From positions 246,739 through 310,738 of the forward strand of contig NZ_JAJNDB010000008.1 in NCBI RefSeq assembly GCF_021026375.1: a DNA stretch of 64,000 bases, read 5' to 3'. The notes beneath the pieces are model-generated. The model was not told the DNA's origin. It saw nothing but the letters and a program-made list of their open reading frames with translations, and made no database searches. How positions within the stretch are numbered: position 1 is the first letter of the stretch; each line of letters opens with the position of its first letter. Shown here one piece after another: positions 41,725-50,667 of this stretch. A program made the position numbers and the translations under genes. Source of the stretch: Actinomycetospora endophytica. GTDB taxonomy: Bacteria; Actinomycetota; Actinomycetes; Mycobacteriales; Pseudonocardiaceae.

Positions 41725-42456
41725 CGCGCCGCCGTCGACGTAGAGCGTCTGCAGGGTGACGTGCCGGGCGGCGCCGGAGAGCAGGAACGCGACCGTGGCG
41801 GCGATGTCGCCCGGCTCGCCGACCCGCCCGAGCGGGATGCCGACCTTGTAGAGCTCCGGGCTGCCGGCGACGACGTCGGCGAGCGAGCGGTCGTCGTCGG
41901 GATCCGGCCACATCGAGCGCAGCATCGGGGTGTCGGTCGAGCCCGGGCACACCACGTTGGCGCGGACGCCGTGGGCGGCGACCTCGAGCCCGAACGAGCG
42001 GGTGAACGCGGTCGCCGCGGCCTTCGAGGCGGCGTAGGACGCCATGTGCGCGCGGGGCACCCCCGCGGCGTTCGACGCGACGGTCACCACGGACCCGCCC
42101 CCGCGCGCGACCATGCGCCGCCCGACGGCCCGGCAGGCGGTGAACACCCCGGTGGCGTTGACGTCGAGGCAGGCGCGCCAGTCGTCGTCGGAGGTCTCGA
42201 GGACCGGGCCGGTGCGCAGGACGCCCGCCCCGCACACCAGGGCGGTGACCGGGCCGAGCGCGTTCTCGGCGTGTTCGACGGCGGCCTCCACCGCAGCCGG
42301 GTCGGCGACGTCCGCGGCGAGCCCGAGAACGCGCTCGTGCTCGACGACCGGCGCGGTGCGGTCGACGGCGGCCACCGCGTACCCGCGGGCGGCGAGGTCG
42401 GCGACGATCGCGCGGCCGATGCCGCCGTCCGCGCCGGTGACGAACGCCGTGCTCAC
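41710..42456 (-). CDS. entA: 2,3-dihydro-2,3-dihydroxybenzoate dehydrogenase
   Basis: SDR of 248 residues. The NAD-binding TGADGGIGRAI motif, the active-site Ser region (VVTVASNAAGVPRAHMASY) and the YAASKAA catalytic Tyr/Lys are present. Asp-Val in ADVADPAAVEAA follows the second strand. Together with isochorismate synthase and isochorismatase in this locus it completes 2,3-dihydroxybenzoate synthesis, which makes EntA/DhbA the natural assignment. GTG at 42454-42456 overlaps the upstream gene by 4 bp. It is the last gene of the leftward biosynthetic operon. By sequence alone it could be another SDR. Confidence 0.85.
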   Translation of the reverse strand: MSTAFVTGADGGIGRAIVADLAARGYAVAAVDRTAPVVEHERVLGLAADVADPAAVEAAVEHAENALGPVTALVCGAGVLRTGPVLETSDDDWRACLDVNATGVFTACRAVGRRMVARGGGSVVTVASNAAGVPRAHMASYAASKAAATAFTRSFGLEVAAHGVRANVVCPGSTDTPMLRSMWPDPDDDRSLADVVAGSPELYKVGIPLGRVGEPGDIAATVAFLLSGAARHVTLQTLYVDGGASLGP

Positions 42457-43277
42457 GGATCCGTCCGGTCGTTGCGGAACTGCCGGTCGTAGTCGGTCTC
42501 GGTCAGCCCGCGGCGCCAGTAGCCGGTGCAGAGCTGCTCGTCGCGGCCCAGCCCCCAGCCCTCGCGCAGGAGGGTCCGCAGGGTGCGCACGACCTCGGAC
42601 TCCGCCGCTACCCAGGCGAACACCGTGCCCGACGTCGGGCGGGCGATCCCGCGGACGGCGTCGACCAGCCCGGTCTCGTCGTCGTCCGGGGTCGGAACGA
42701 TCTGCAGCTCGACCCCCGGCGGGCGGGGGAGCGGCGGCTCGTCGGCGGGGTCGGGGAGGCCGAGGACGGCGACGCCGCGGGCGTCGTCGGGCAGCTTGGC
42801 CAGAGACGTGGCCAGGGCCGGAGCGCCAGACAGGTCGGCGACCAGCACCGTCCAGTCGGCCGGCCGCACCGTCTTCCCACCCGGCCCGGTGACCCCGAGG
42901 AGATCGCCCGGCCGCGCCGCCTCCGCCCACAGCCCGGCCACGCCGGACCCGTGCACCACGAAGTCGACGTCGAGCTCGCCGGCCTCCGGATCGTGGCGGC
43001 GCACGGTGTAGGTGCGCATCACCGGGCGACGGTCCTCCGGCGGCCAGAGGAGGTTGCCCTCGCCGTCGGGCTCGGGCATCTCGGGCCGGGTCTGGCCCTC
43101 GCGGGGGATATAGACCTTGATGTTCGGGCCGACCCGGTCGGTGCCGAACCCGGCGAGCTCGTCGCCGCCGAGGGTGACCCGCAGCAGGTGCGGGGAGAGC
43201 CGCTCGGTGCGCAGCACCTCGAGCACGCGGTAGACGTAGTTCGGGAGGGCGCGGGCGCGCTCGCCGGTGACGGTCAT
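42453..43277 (-). CDS. Siderophore-interacting protein (SIP/ViuB family flavin reductase)
   Basis: FAD-containing ferric-siderophore reductase of 274 residues in the cytosol. N-terminal FAD-binding barrel: LSPHLLRVTLGGDELAGF and RRPVMRTYTVRRHDPEAGELDVDFVVHG, the conserved R-x-Y-T-x-R flavin motif. C-terminal NAD(P)H-binding half: GPGGKTVRPADWTVLVADLSGAPAL and a late TVFAWVAAESEVVRTLRTLL, then YWRRGL. It releases iron by reducing the imported complex. ATG at 43277 overlaps the NRPS stop by 4 bp, so it is translated with the synthetase. Confidence 0.93.
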   Translation of the reverse strand: MTVTGERARALPNYVYRVLEVLRTERLSPHLLRVTLGGDELAGFGTDRVGPNIKVYIPREGQTRPEMPEPDGEGNLLWPPEDRRPVMRTYTVRRHDPEAGELDVDFVVHGSGVAGLWAEAARPGDLLGVTGPGGKTVRPADWTVLVADLSGAPALATSLAKLPDDARGVAVLGLPDPADEPPLPRPPGVELQIVPTPDDDETGLVDAVRGIARPTSGTVFAWVAAESEVVRTLRTLLREGWGLGRDEQLCTGYWRRGLTETDYDRQFRNDRTDP

Positions 43278-46200
43278 GAGGTCTCCTGCCGGGTCGGGTT
43301 CGGCGTCGAGGAAGTGGCCGGGATCGCGGCGGCGAGGAGACGACCGATCACCGCCAGCGGACCGGCCTGCGTCATGTCCTTGTGCTCGCAGGCCACGTCG
43401 TGGTTCCGGACGGTGCCGTCGACGTACGGGGCCCAGTCGGCGTGCGAGAGCCCCGGGTCGATCGGGTTGACCGTCGCCGTGAAGAACAGCACGTCGCCGG
43501 CGAACCGCCGGTGCGCGATCCGCTGCTGCAGCACCGCCGAGTTCACGAACGTGCTCATGACCTGGCCGATCGACGCGTCCGGCAGTTCCGCCAGCACGCC
43601 ACCATGCTCGGCAACCAGGGCGGACACCGTCGCGCGGTCCAGCGGCCCGGGCGGGAGCGTCTCCAGGTCGTAGTGCGACATGTAGAGGAGCGAGCGCAGC
43701 GCCTGCTGCTCGTGGTCGTCCGCGAGCCGGTCCCAGGGGTAGGCCGGGTAGGAGTCGAGCATCGCCAGCAGCTCGACCTGCTCGCCCTGCTCCTGCAGCA
43801 GCGTCGCCAGGGTGTGCGCGACGACGCCGCCGAAGGACCACCCGACGAAGCGGTACGGCCCGTGCGGCGCGACGGTCCGGATCGCCGCGAGGTACTCGAG
43901 CGCCATCTCCTCGATCGACGAGGGCACCGAGCCGTCACCGGAGCCGTCGAGCCCGCGGGCCTGGACGCCGTAGAGCGGGACGTCCTCGCCGAGGTGCTTG
44001 CGCAGCCCCGCGAACGGCCAGCTCAGGCCGGAGGCGGGGTGGAAGCAGAAGACCGGCGCGGCCTGGGTGGCCGCGTCGATCGGCCGCAGCGGCAGCAGCA
44101 TCCCGAGCGCCTCGGTGCCGCCGCCGGTGGTCTCCGCGGCGAGGTAGGTCGCGAGGTCGCGCACCGTGGCGTGGCTGAACAGGTCGAGGACCGGCACCGC
44201 GTGGCCGATCTCGCGCTGGAGCCGGGTCTGCACCCGCGCCAGCAGCAGTGAGTGGCCGCCGAGGTCGAAGAAGTTGTCCCCGGCCCCGATCCCGGTCACG
44301 CCGAGGACGTCCTCCCAGACGGCGGCGACGGTGCGCTCGAGGCCGTTGCCGGGGGACTCGACGGGGGCTCTCTCGCGGCCTGCCTCCTCCGTGGGGATCC
44401 GGGCCAGAGCCTTGCGGTCGACCTTGCCCGAGGGCATGAGCGGGAACCGGGGGACCGCGGTGATCCGGTCGGGGACCATGTGCGCGGGCAGCCGGTCGGC
44501 GACCCAGTCGAGCAGGGCGGTGGTGTCGGCGGTGGCTTCTCCCGAGGTGACGAACGCCCGCAGCGATCCACCGTCCGCGGCGAGCAGCACCACGGCCTGC
44601 CGGACCGCGTCATCGCGCCCGAGGACCGCCTCGATCTCCTCGAGCTCGACGCGCATCCCGCGGATCTTGACCTGGTTGTCGACGCGGCCGAGGAACTCGA
44701 CGTTGCCGTCGGGGCGCAGCCGGGCCAGGTCGCCGGTCGCGTAGAGCCGTTCGCCCGGACGGCCGGAGACCGGATCGGGGACGAAGCGGTCGGCGGTGCG
44801 CACCGGGTCGTCGAGGTAGCCGCGGCCCAGCGGGACGCCACCGAGGTACAGCTCGCCGGGCACCCCGACCGGGACCGGGTTCATCGCGGCGTCGAGCACG
44901 TGGACCCGGGCGTTCGGGTTAGGCCGGCCGATCGTGATGCCGCCGCCGTGCTCGCCGCGGTAGACCTGGCAGGTCACCCCGATCGTCGCCTCGGCCGGCC
45001 CGTAGCCGTGGTACATCGTCGCGCCGGACACCCTCCCCGTCGCTTCGCTCGCCCCGAGCCGATCGGTGAACCGCCGGTGCAGCTCCGGGGTCAGCACCTC
45101 GCCCCCGCACCAGACGTGCCGCAGCGACCGTGCCCGCACCCCGACGTCGTCGTGCTCGAGCATCAGGTCGAGCATCGTCGAGACCAGATAGACGAACGTG
45201 ACCCGTTGCGCCGCGACCAGGTCGAGCAGGTAGGACACGTCGCGCTCGCCGCCGGGCACCGCGACCACCAGCCGGGCGCCGACCACCAGCGGCAGCAGCA
45301 CCTCGTTCACCGAGATGTCGAAGGTCAGCGGGGCCTTGAACAGCACCCCGTCGTCGGGTCCCAGCTCCAGCAGCCCGACCTGCCACGGCAGCCGGTTGCT
45401 GACCGCCTCGTGCCGGATCATGGCGCCCTTCGGGGTGCCGGTGGAGCCGCTGGTGTAGATCACGTACGCCAGCGAGTCGGGGTCGATCACGACGTCGAGC
45501 GGCGTGATCGGTTCGTCGTCGAGGGTCGGGTCGAGTGGGTCGACGACCGCGATCGCCGGGTCGCCGGTCGGCCCGTCCGGGCGCGATGGATCGGGATGGG
45601 AGAGCACCGCGCGCAGCCGGGCTGCGTGCGCGACCTCCGCGGTCCGGGCCGCCGGCCAGTCCTGGTCGAGCGGCACGAACGCCGCGCCCGCCTTGAGCAC
45701 GGCGACCAGCCCGACGACGAGCTCGACGCCCCGCTCGAGGTGGATGCCGACCGTGCGCTCGGGCCCGACGCCGAGCCCGGCCAGCCGGTGCGCGAGCCGG
45801 TTGGACCGGACGTCGAGCTCGCGGTAGCTCAGCGTCAGACCCTCGTACACGACGGCGGGTGCGTCCGGGTCGAGGCGGGTCGCCGCGGCGATCATGTCGA
45901 CGACCGAGTCCGGCGGGACCGGGGCGTCGGTGTCGTTCCACTCGTGGACGAGCATCCGGCGCTCGTCAGCCCCGAGCACGTCGACGGCCTCGATCGCGAC
46001 GTCGGGGTCGGCGGCCACCGCGCGCAGCACGCGCTTGAACCGGTCCGCGATCGCCGTGGCCCCGGCGGGCTCGAACAGGTCGGTCGCGTACTCGAGGTAG
46101 CCGACCAGGGCCCCGTCGCGCGGGGCGAGCGAGGCAGTCAGGTCGAACTTCGCGGTGCCGGTCGGGACCGTCTCCGGCCGCACCGTCAGCCCGGGCAGAG

Positions 46201-49200
46201 CCACCTCGGGAGCGCCGGAGCCCAGCGAGAGCATCACCTGGAACAGCGGGTGCCGGTCGAGCGCGCGCGGCGGGTTGATCGCCTCGACGACGTGGTCGAA
46301 CGGCACGTCCTGGTGGGCGAACGCGGCGAGGTCGACGTCGCGCACCCGTTCGAGCAGCGCCGCGAACGACGGCGCGCCGGACAGGTCGGTGCGCAGCACC
46401 AGCGTGTTGACGAAGAACCCGACGAGCTCGTCGAGGGCCTCGTCGGTGCGCCCCGCGACGGGGGTCCCGACGGCGATGTCGTCACCGGCGCCGAGGCGGT
46501 GCAGGACGGTGGCCAGAGCCGCGTGCAGGACCATGAACAGGCTCACGCCGTGGCGGCGCGCGAGGGTGCGCAGTGCGGTGTGCAGCTCCGGGTCGAGCTC
46601 GATCCGGACGTGCTCGCCGCGCCCGCTCGCCGTGGGTGGGCGCGGGTGGTCGGTGGGGAGCTCGATGCGGTCGCCGAGCCCGTCGAGGGCGGCCGTCCAG
46701 AACTCCAGCCCGCGGCCGAGCCGGGAGCCCTCGTCGTCGGGATCGCCGAGCAGCTCGCCCTGCCAGGCGGTGTAGTCCCGGTACTGCACCGGTAGCGGCG
46801 GCAGCCCCGGAGCACCGTCGCACCGGGCCCGGTACGCGGTGCCGAGGTCGGCGGCCAGCGGGCGCATCGAGCTGTCGTCGGAGGCGATGTGGTGCGCGAC
46901 CAGCAGCAGGACCGCGTGGTCGTCGGTCACCGTGAACAGCTCCGCGCGCAGCGGGGGCTCGTGCGCGAGGTCGATGCCGCGGCGCGCGGCGGCGGCGACG
47001 GCGGCGGACAGCTCCTCGGCGGTCACCGGGGTGATCGCCATCGGCGGGACCTGGTCGAGCACCCGGTGCCCGGGTTCGCCCCGCCGCGCGGGGAACACCG
47101 TCCGCAGGCTCTCGTGGCGGGCGACGACGTCGGAGACCGCCTCCCCGAGCGCGGCCACGTCTAGCGGACCGCGCAGGCCCAGGGCCCACGGCAGGTTGTA
47201 CGTGGGGACCGGGCCGTCGACCTGCTGCCGGAACCACATCCGCCGCTGCGCCGGGGACAGCCCGGGGTCGCTGCCCGCCGGCCGTCGGGTCAGCGCCGGG
47301 CGGGCCGCGCCGTCGAGCGCGGTGGCGATCGCGGCCGGGGTCGGCGTCGTGAACACCGTCCGGATGTCCAGCTCGGCGCCGAGCACCGAGCGCACCCGCG
47401 CGATGAGCCGCATCGCGAGCAGCGAGTGCCCGCCGAGGGCGAAGAAGTCGGCGTCGCGGCCGGGCGGGCGGACCAGCCCGAGGATCTCGGCGAACAGCCC
47501 CGCGATCACCTGGGCGACCGGGCTGCCCCCGCCGTCGTCGGCGGTGTCGAGGTCGGGAGCCGGCAGCACGGCGCGATCGAGCTTGCCGTTCGCGGTGACC
47601 GGGAGGGCGTCGAGCACGACGATCGCCGAGGGCACCTGGTGCGCGGGAAGCACGTCGGCGAGTGCTCGGCGTAGAGAACTCGGGTCGGGATCGGCGCCCA
47701 TCACGTAGCCCACCAGCCGCGGGTCGTCGGCCCGGTCCTCGCGCAGCACGACGGCGGCGTCGGTCACCCCCGGCAGGGCCAGCAGCGCCGCCACGACCTC
47801 ACCGGGCTCGATGCGGTACCCGCGCAGCTGCACCTGGTCGTCGGACCGCCCGAGGTGCACGAACGTCCCGTCGGGCTGCCGGCGGGCGAGGTCGCCGCTG
47901 CGGTACATGCGCGAGCCCGGCGGGCCGAACGGGTCGGGCCGGAAGGCCGCGGCGGTGAGTTCGGGACGGCCCCGGTACCCGCGTGCCAGCCCCTCACCCG
48001 CCACGTGGATCTCGCCGACGGCGCCGGGCGGCACGAGTCGTCCGGCGCGGTCGAGCAGGCGGATCGACCGGCCCGGCAGCGGCCGGCCGATCACCCCGTC
48101 GCCGCGGCGCAGGTCGGCGGCGTCGAGCCGGTGCCAGGTGACGTGCACCGTCGTCTCGGTGATGCCGTACATGTTCACCAGCGCGACGGCCGCCGGGTCG
48201 TGGCGCGCGGCCCAGCCCTGCAGGCGGACCGGCTGCAGCGCCTCGCCGCCGAAGATCACCAGGCGCAGCGCGAGCCGGTCGCCCACCTCCGGGCGCTCGG
48301 CGTCGGCCGCGGCGAGCTGGCCGAACGCGCTCGGGGTCTGGTTGAGCACCGTGACCCGCTGCGCGACGAGCAGGTCGAGCAGCTCGCGCGGCGAGCGCGC
48401 CACCGGCGGGGGCACGACGACGAGCCGGGCGCCGTGGGCGAGCGGGCCCCACAGCTCCCAGACGGAGAAGTCGAACGCGCCGGAGTGGAACCAGGTCCAG
48501 ACGTCGTCCGGGCCGAACCGGAAGCCCGCGCTGGTCGAGGCGAGCAGGTCGACGACCGCGCGATGGGGTACGAGGACGCCCTTGGGTCGCCCGGTCGATC
48601 CGGACGTGTAGATGAGGTGTGCGCCGTCGTCGGGATCCGGGGGGCGGAGCCGGTCGTTGTCGGTCAGCGGTCCCGGCGAGGCGGCCTCGACGCGGGCGCG
48701 GTCGGCGGGGTCGTCGAGGCGCCGGACCCTGACGTCCCCGGGCAGGGTCTGGTCGCCCGTGGTCAGCACGAGCGCGGGCGCGGCGTCGGCGAGGGTGGCG
48801 GCGAGGCGCTCCGCCGGGTGGCCGGTCTCCAGCGGCAGGTAGGTCGCCCCGGCGCGGAGCACGGCGAGCACCGCGACGACGAACATGGGGCGTTGTCCGA
48901 GGGCCAGCGCGACGATGTCGCCGGGGCCGACGCCGTCCGCGATCAGGGTGCGGGCGAGCCGCGCGGACTCCGCGTCGAGCTCGGCGTAGGTGAGGCCGGC
49001 CCCTGAAGGGTCCACGAGCGCGGTCGCCCCCGGCTCGATCGCGGCGCCGCGGGCGAACACCTCCGGCAGCGTCGCGGGCCAGGATCCGTCGTGCGGTTCC
49101 GGCGGCGTCACCGCGCGGGCCCGCTCGGCGGGGGTGGCGACCTCGAGCGAGCCGAGGGTGGCGCTCGCGTCGGAGGCGAAGGCCGCCACGAACCCGGCCA

Positions 49201-50461
49201 GGCGGGCGGCGAGCGCGTCGAGGTCGGCGGCGGTCCACCGGCGCGCCGAGCCGGTGAGCAGGAGCTCCTCCCCGACCGGGGTGATCGCGACGTCGTCGAC
49301 CGGCCCGGTCGCGATCGCGTGCACCGGCCCGGACGCGACGCCGAGGCGCAGGTACGGCGGGTCCGGCTTGAGGTTGACCACCGGGCCGGTCAGGCGCTGG
49401 TCCCGCCCGACCAGCCCGAGATCGCGGCGCAGGTCCTCGCCGCGGTGTCCCTGGTGGGCGCGCAGGTCTCCGAACGCGGCCGCGGCGTCGTCGACGACCC
49501 GGGCCACCTCGTCGTCGTCGGCGGGAGCGAGCCGCAGCGGGAGGATCGAGGCCGTCGTCGTGGGGACCCGCAGCCCGACCGGCCGCGACCGGCCCATGAC
49601 GGGCACGCCCAGGACAGTCGCTCCGTCGGCGCCCGGCGGGGTCGCCCGGCGGACGAACGCGCCGATCGCGGCGACCAGCACCTCGGCGCGGGTGACGCCC
49701 CGGTCGCCGGCCAGGGCGTCGATGTCGGCCAGCACCGTCGACCCGAGCCCGGCCCGTGCGTGATGCGGCGGCTCCGGGCCGTCGTCCGGTTCCGGACGGG
49801 TACCCAGCACCGTCGGGACCGGCCGGTCGGCGAAGTGCGCCCGCCACCAGTCGCCGTCCGCCTCGCGGTCGCCCCCGGCCCGGCGGGCGGCGTCCTCGAC
49901 CAGCAGCGCCTCGAGGTCCGCGAAGCGACCCGGGCCGGGCTCCGCCCCGTCGTGCAGCGCCGCGACGACCTCCGCGAGGCGGCGCCACAGCAGGGCGAAC
50001 CCGTAGCCGTCGAGGGTGAGGTGATGGGCGCGCAGGTACCAGAACCAGCGCCGGTCGGTGAGCCGCAGCAGCGCCGACTCCAGCATCGGGCCGGACTCCA
50101 GATCGGTGGGTCGACGCAGGTCGGAGGCCATCCAGCCGCGGGCCGCGGCCTCCGGATCGGCCTCCGGCCGGAGGTCGTGGACCGCGACGTCAGCGGTCGG
50201 CTCGACCGGGAGGACCTGCTCGGGCGCCGTGCCGTCCGGTCCCGGATCGACGACGGCGCACAGCTGCGGCGCCTCGGTGACCACCCGCGCGACGGCCCGG
50301 GCGACCAGCTCCGGATCGAGCGATCCCTCCAGGTCGGCGTACTCGGCGACCACGAACGTCGGGTCGGTGCAGTCGATGCGCTGCGCGTACCAGACCGCGG
50401 CCTGGGCGTCCGACAGCGGCAGCCGTCGGCCGGCGGGCGCGACCACGGGTCCCGCGCTCAC
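43274..50461 (-). CDS. Two-module non-ribosomal peptide synthetase, C-A-T-C-A-T-TE
   Basis: A 2395-residue synthetase. C1 (~10-430) has HHLTLDG at His146. A1 (~455-955) has the binding-pocket code D-F-W-N-I-G-M-V-H (from FDFSVWE at Asp664), the standard Thr code. T1 carries LGGHSLL with Ser1013. C2 (~1060-1490) has HHIASDD at His1190. A2 (~1510-2010) gives D-I-N-Y-V-C-G-I-G (Asp1715), not a standard proteinogenic code. T2 has Ser2071 in LGGHSLL. The thioesterase (~2125-2370) has GWSFGG with Ser2209. There is no epimerase domain. C1 presumably accepts DHB from the stand-alone aryl carrier protein. The order DHB-Thr-X differs from the DHB-Gly-Thr of DhbF. GTG at 50461 overlaps mbtH by 4 bp. Confidence 0.95.
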   Translation of the reverse strand: MSAGPVVAPAGRRLPLSDAQAAVWYAQRIDCTDPTFVVAEYADLEGSLDPELVARAVARVVTEAPQLCAVVDPGPDGTAPEQVLPVEPTADVAVHDLRPEADPEAAARGWMASDLRRPTDLESGPMLESALLRLTDRRWFWYLRAHHLTLDGYGFALLWRRLAEVVAALHDGAEPGPGRFADLEALLVEDAARRAGGDREADGDWWRAHFADRPVPTVLGTRPEPDDGPEPPHHARAGLGSTVLADIDALAGDRGVTRAEVLVAAIGAFVRRATPPGADGATVLGVPVMGRSRPVGLRVPTTTASILPLRLAPADDDEVARVVDDAAAAFGDLRAHQGHRGEDLRRDLGLVGRDQRLTGPVVNLKPDPPYLRLGVASGPVHAIATGPVDDVAITPVGEELLLTGSARRWTAADLDALAARLAGFVAAFASDASATLGSLEVATPAERARAVTPPEPHDGSWPATLPEVFARGAAIEPGATALVDPSGAGLTYAELDAESARLARTLIADGVGPGDIVALALGQRPMFVVAVLAVLRAGATYLPLETGHPAERLAATLADAAPALVLTTGDQTLPGDVRVRRLDDPADRARVEAASPGPLTDNDRLRPPDPDDGAHLIYTSGSTGRPKGVLVPHRAVVDLLASTSAGFRFGPDDVWTWFHSGAFDFSVWELWGPLAHGARLVVVPPPVARSPRELLDLLVAQRVTVLNQTPSAFGQLAAADAERPEVGDRLALRLVIFGGEALQPVRLQGWAARHDPAAVALVNMYGITETTVHVTWHRLDAADLRRGDGVIGRPLPGRSIRLLDRAGRLVPPGAVGEIHVAGEGLARGYRGRPELTAAAFRPDPFGPPGSRMYRSGDLARRQPDGTFVHLGRSDDQVQLRGYRIEPGEVVAALLALPGVTDAAVVLREDRADDPRLVGYVMGADPDPSSLRRALADVLPAHQVPSAIVVLDALPVTANGKLDRAVLPAPDLDTADDGGGSPVAQVIAGLFAEILGLVRPPGRDADFFALGGHSLLAMRLIARVRSVLGAELDIRTVFTTPTPAAIATALDGAARPALTRRPAGSDPGLSPAQRRMWFRQQVDGPVPTYNLPWALGLRGPLDVAALGEAVSDVVARHESLRTVFPARRGEPGHRVLDQVPPMAITPVTAEELSAAVAAAARRGIDLAHEPPLRAELFTVTDDHAVLLLVAHHIASDDSSMRPLAADLGTAYRARCDGAPGLPPLPVQYRDYTAWQGELLGDPDDEGSRLGRGLEFWTAALDGLGDRIELPTDHPRPPTASGRGEHVRIELDPELHTALRTLARRHGVSLFMVLHAALATVLHRLGAGDDIAVGTPVAGRTDEALDELVGFFVNTLVLRTDLSGAPSFAALLERVRDVDLAAFAHQDVPFDHVVEAINPPRALDRHPLFQVMLSLGSGAPEVALPGLTVRPETVPTGTAKFDLTASLAPRDGALVGYLEYATDLFEPAGATAIADRFKRVLRAVAADPDVAIEAVDVLGADERRMLVHEWNDTDAPVPPDSVVDMIAAATRLDPDAPAVVYEGLTLSYRELDVRSNRLAHRLAGLGVGPERTVGIHLERGVELVVGLVAVLKAGAAFVPLDQDWPAARTAEVAHAARLRAVLSHPDPSRPDGPTGDPAIAVVDPLDPTLDDEPITPLDVVIDPDSLAYVIYTSGSTGTPKGAMIRHEAVSNRLPWQVGLLELGPDDGVLFKAPLTFDISVNEVLLPLVVGARLVVAVPGGERDVSYLLDLVAAQRVTFVYLVSTMLDLMLEHDDVGVRARSLRHVWCGGEVLTPELHRRFTDRLGASEATGRVSGATMYHGYGPAEATIGVTCQVYRGEHGGGITIGRPNPNARVHVLDAAMNPVPVGVPGELYLGGVPLGRGYLDDPVRTADRFVPDPVSGRPGERLYATGDLARLRPDGNVEFLGRVDNQVKIRGMRVELEEIEAVLGRDDAVRQAVVLLAADGGSLRAFVTSGEATADTTALLDWVADRLPAHMVPDRITAVPRFPLMPSGKVDRKALARIPTEEAGRERAPVESPGNGLERTVAAVWEDVLGVTGIGAGDNFFDLGGHSLLLARVQTRLQREIGHAVPVLDLFSHATVRDLATYLAAETTGGGTEALGMLLPLRPIDAATQAAPVFCFHPASGLSWPFAGLRKHLGEDVPLYGVQARGLDGSGDGSVPSSIEEMALEYLAAIRTVAPHGPYRFVGWSFGGVVAHTLATLLQEQGEQVELLAMLDSYPAYPWDRLADDHEQQALRSLLYMSHYDLETLPPGPLDRATVSALVAEHGGVLAELPDASIGQVMSTFVNSAVLQQRIAHRRFAGDVLFFTATVNPIDPGLSHADWAPYVDGTVRNHDVACEHKDMTQAGPLAVIGRLLAAAIPATSSTPNPTRQETS

Positions 50462-50667
50462 CGGTCACCCTCCTGACGCCGGCGCAGGCTCGCCGGCCGC
50501 AGGTCGGTCCAGACGCGTCCGACGTGGGCCAGGCAGTCCTCCCGCGTGCCGCGGTGACCGGCCTCGTGCCAGCCCGCGGGGAGCTCGCGGTCGAGCGGCC
50601 AGACCGAGTACTGCTCCTCGTCGTTGCGGACCACGCGGTGCTGGGGCGTCGGTGCCGGGGTGCTCAT
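50458..50667 (-). CDS. mbtH: MbtH-family protein
   Basis: A 69-residue chaperone of NRPS adenylation domains. The signature EQYSVWPLDRELPAGWHEAG...CLAHVGRVWTDLRPASLR is intact, with the three conserved tryptophans. It lies directly upstream of the NRPS and overlaps it by 4 bp; its start overlaps the exporter gene by 4 bp. It should assist A1 and/or A2. Confidence 0.95.
   Translation of the reverse strand: MSTPAPTPQHRVVRNDEEQYSVWPLDRELPAGWHEAGHRGTREDCLAHVGRVWTDLRPASLRRRQEGDR

Noticed and set aside
45280..45330. A2 domain loading hydroxyornithine
   Set aside because: The code differs at two positions from the formyl-hydroxyornithine code, and no ornithine monooxygenase or formyltransferase gene is in the locus; a tailored arginine is favoured.
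43274..50461. NRPS as DhbF/bacillibactin synthetase (DHB-Gly-Thr)
   Set aside because: The A1 code is Thr and A2 is not Gly, so module order and substrates differ from DhbF.
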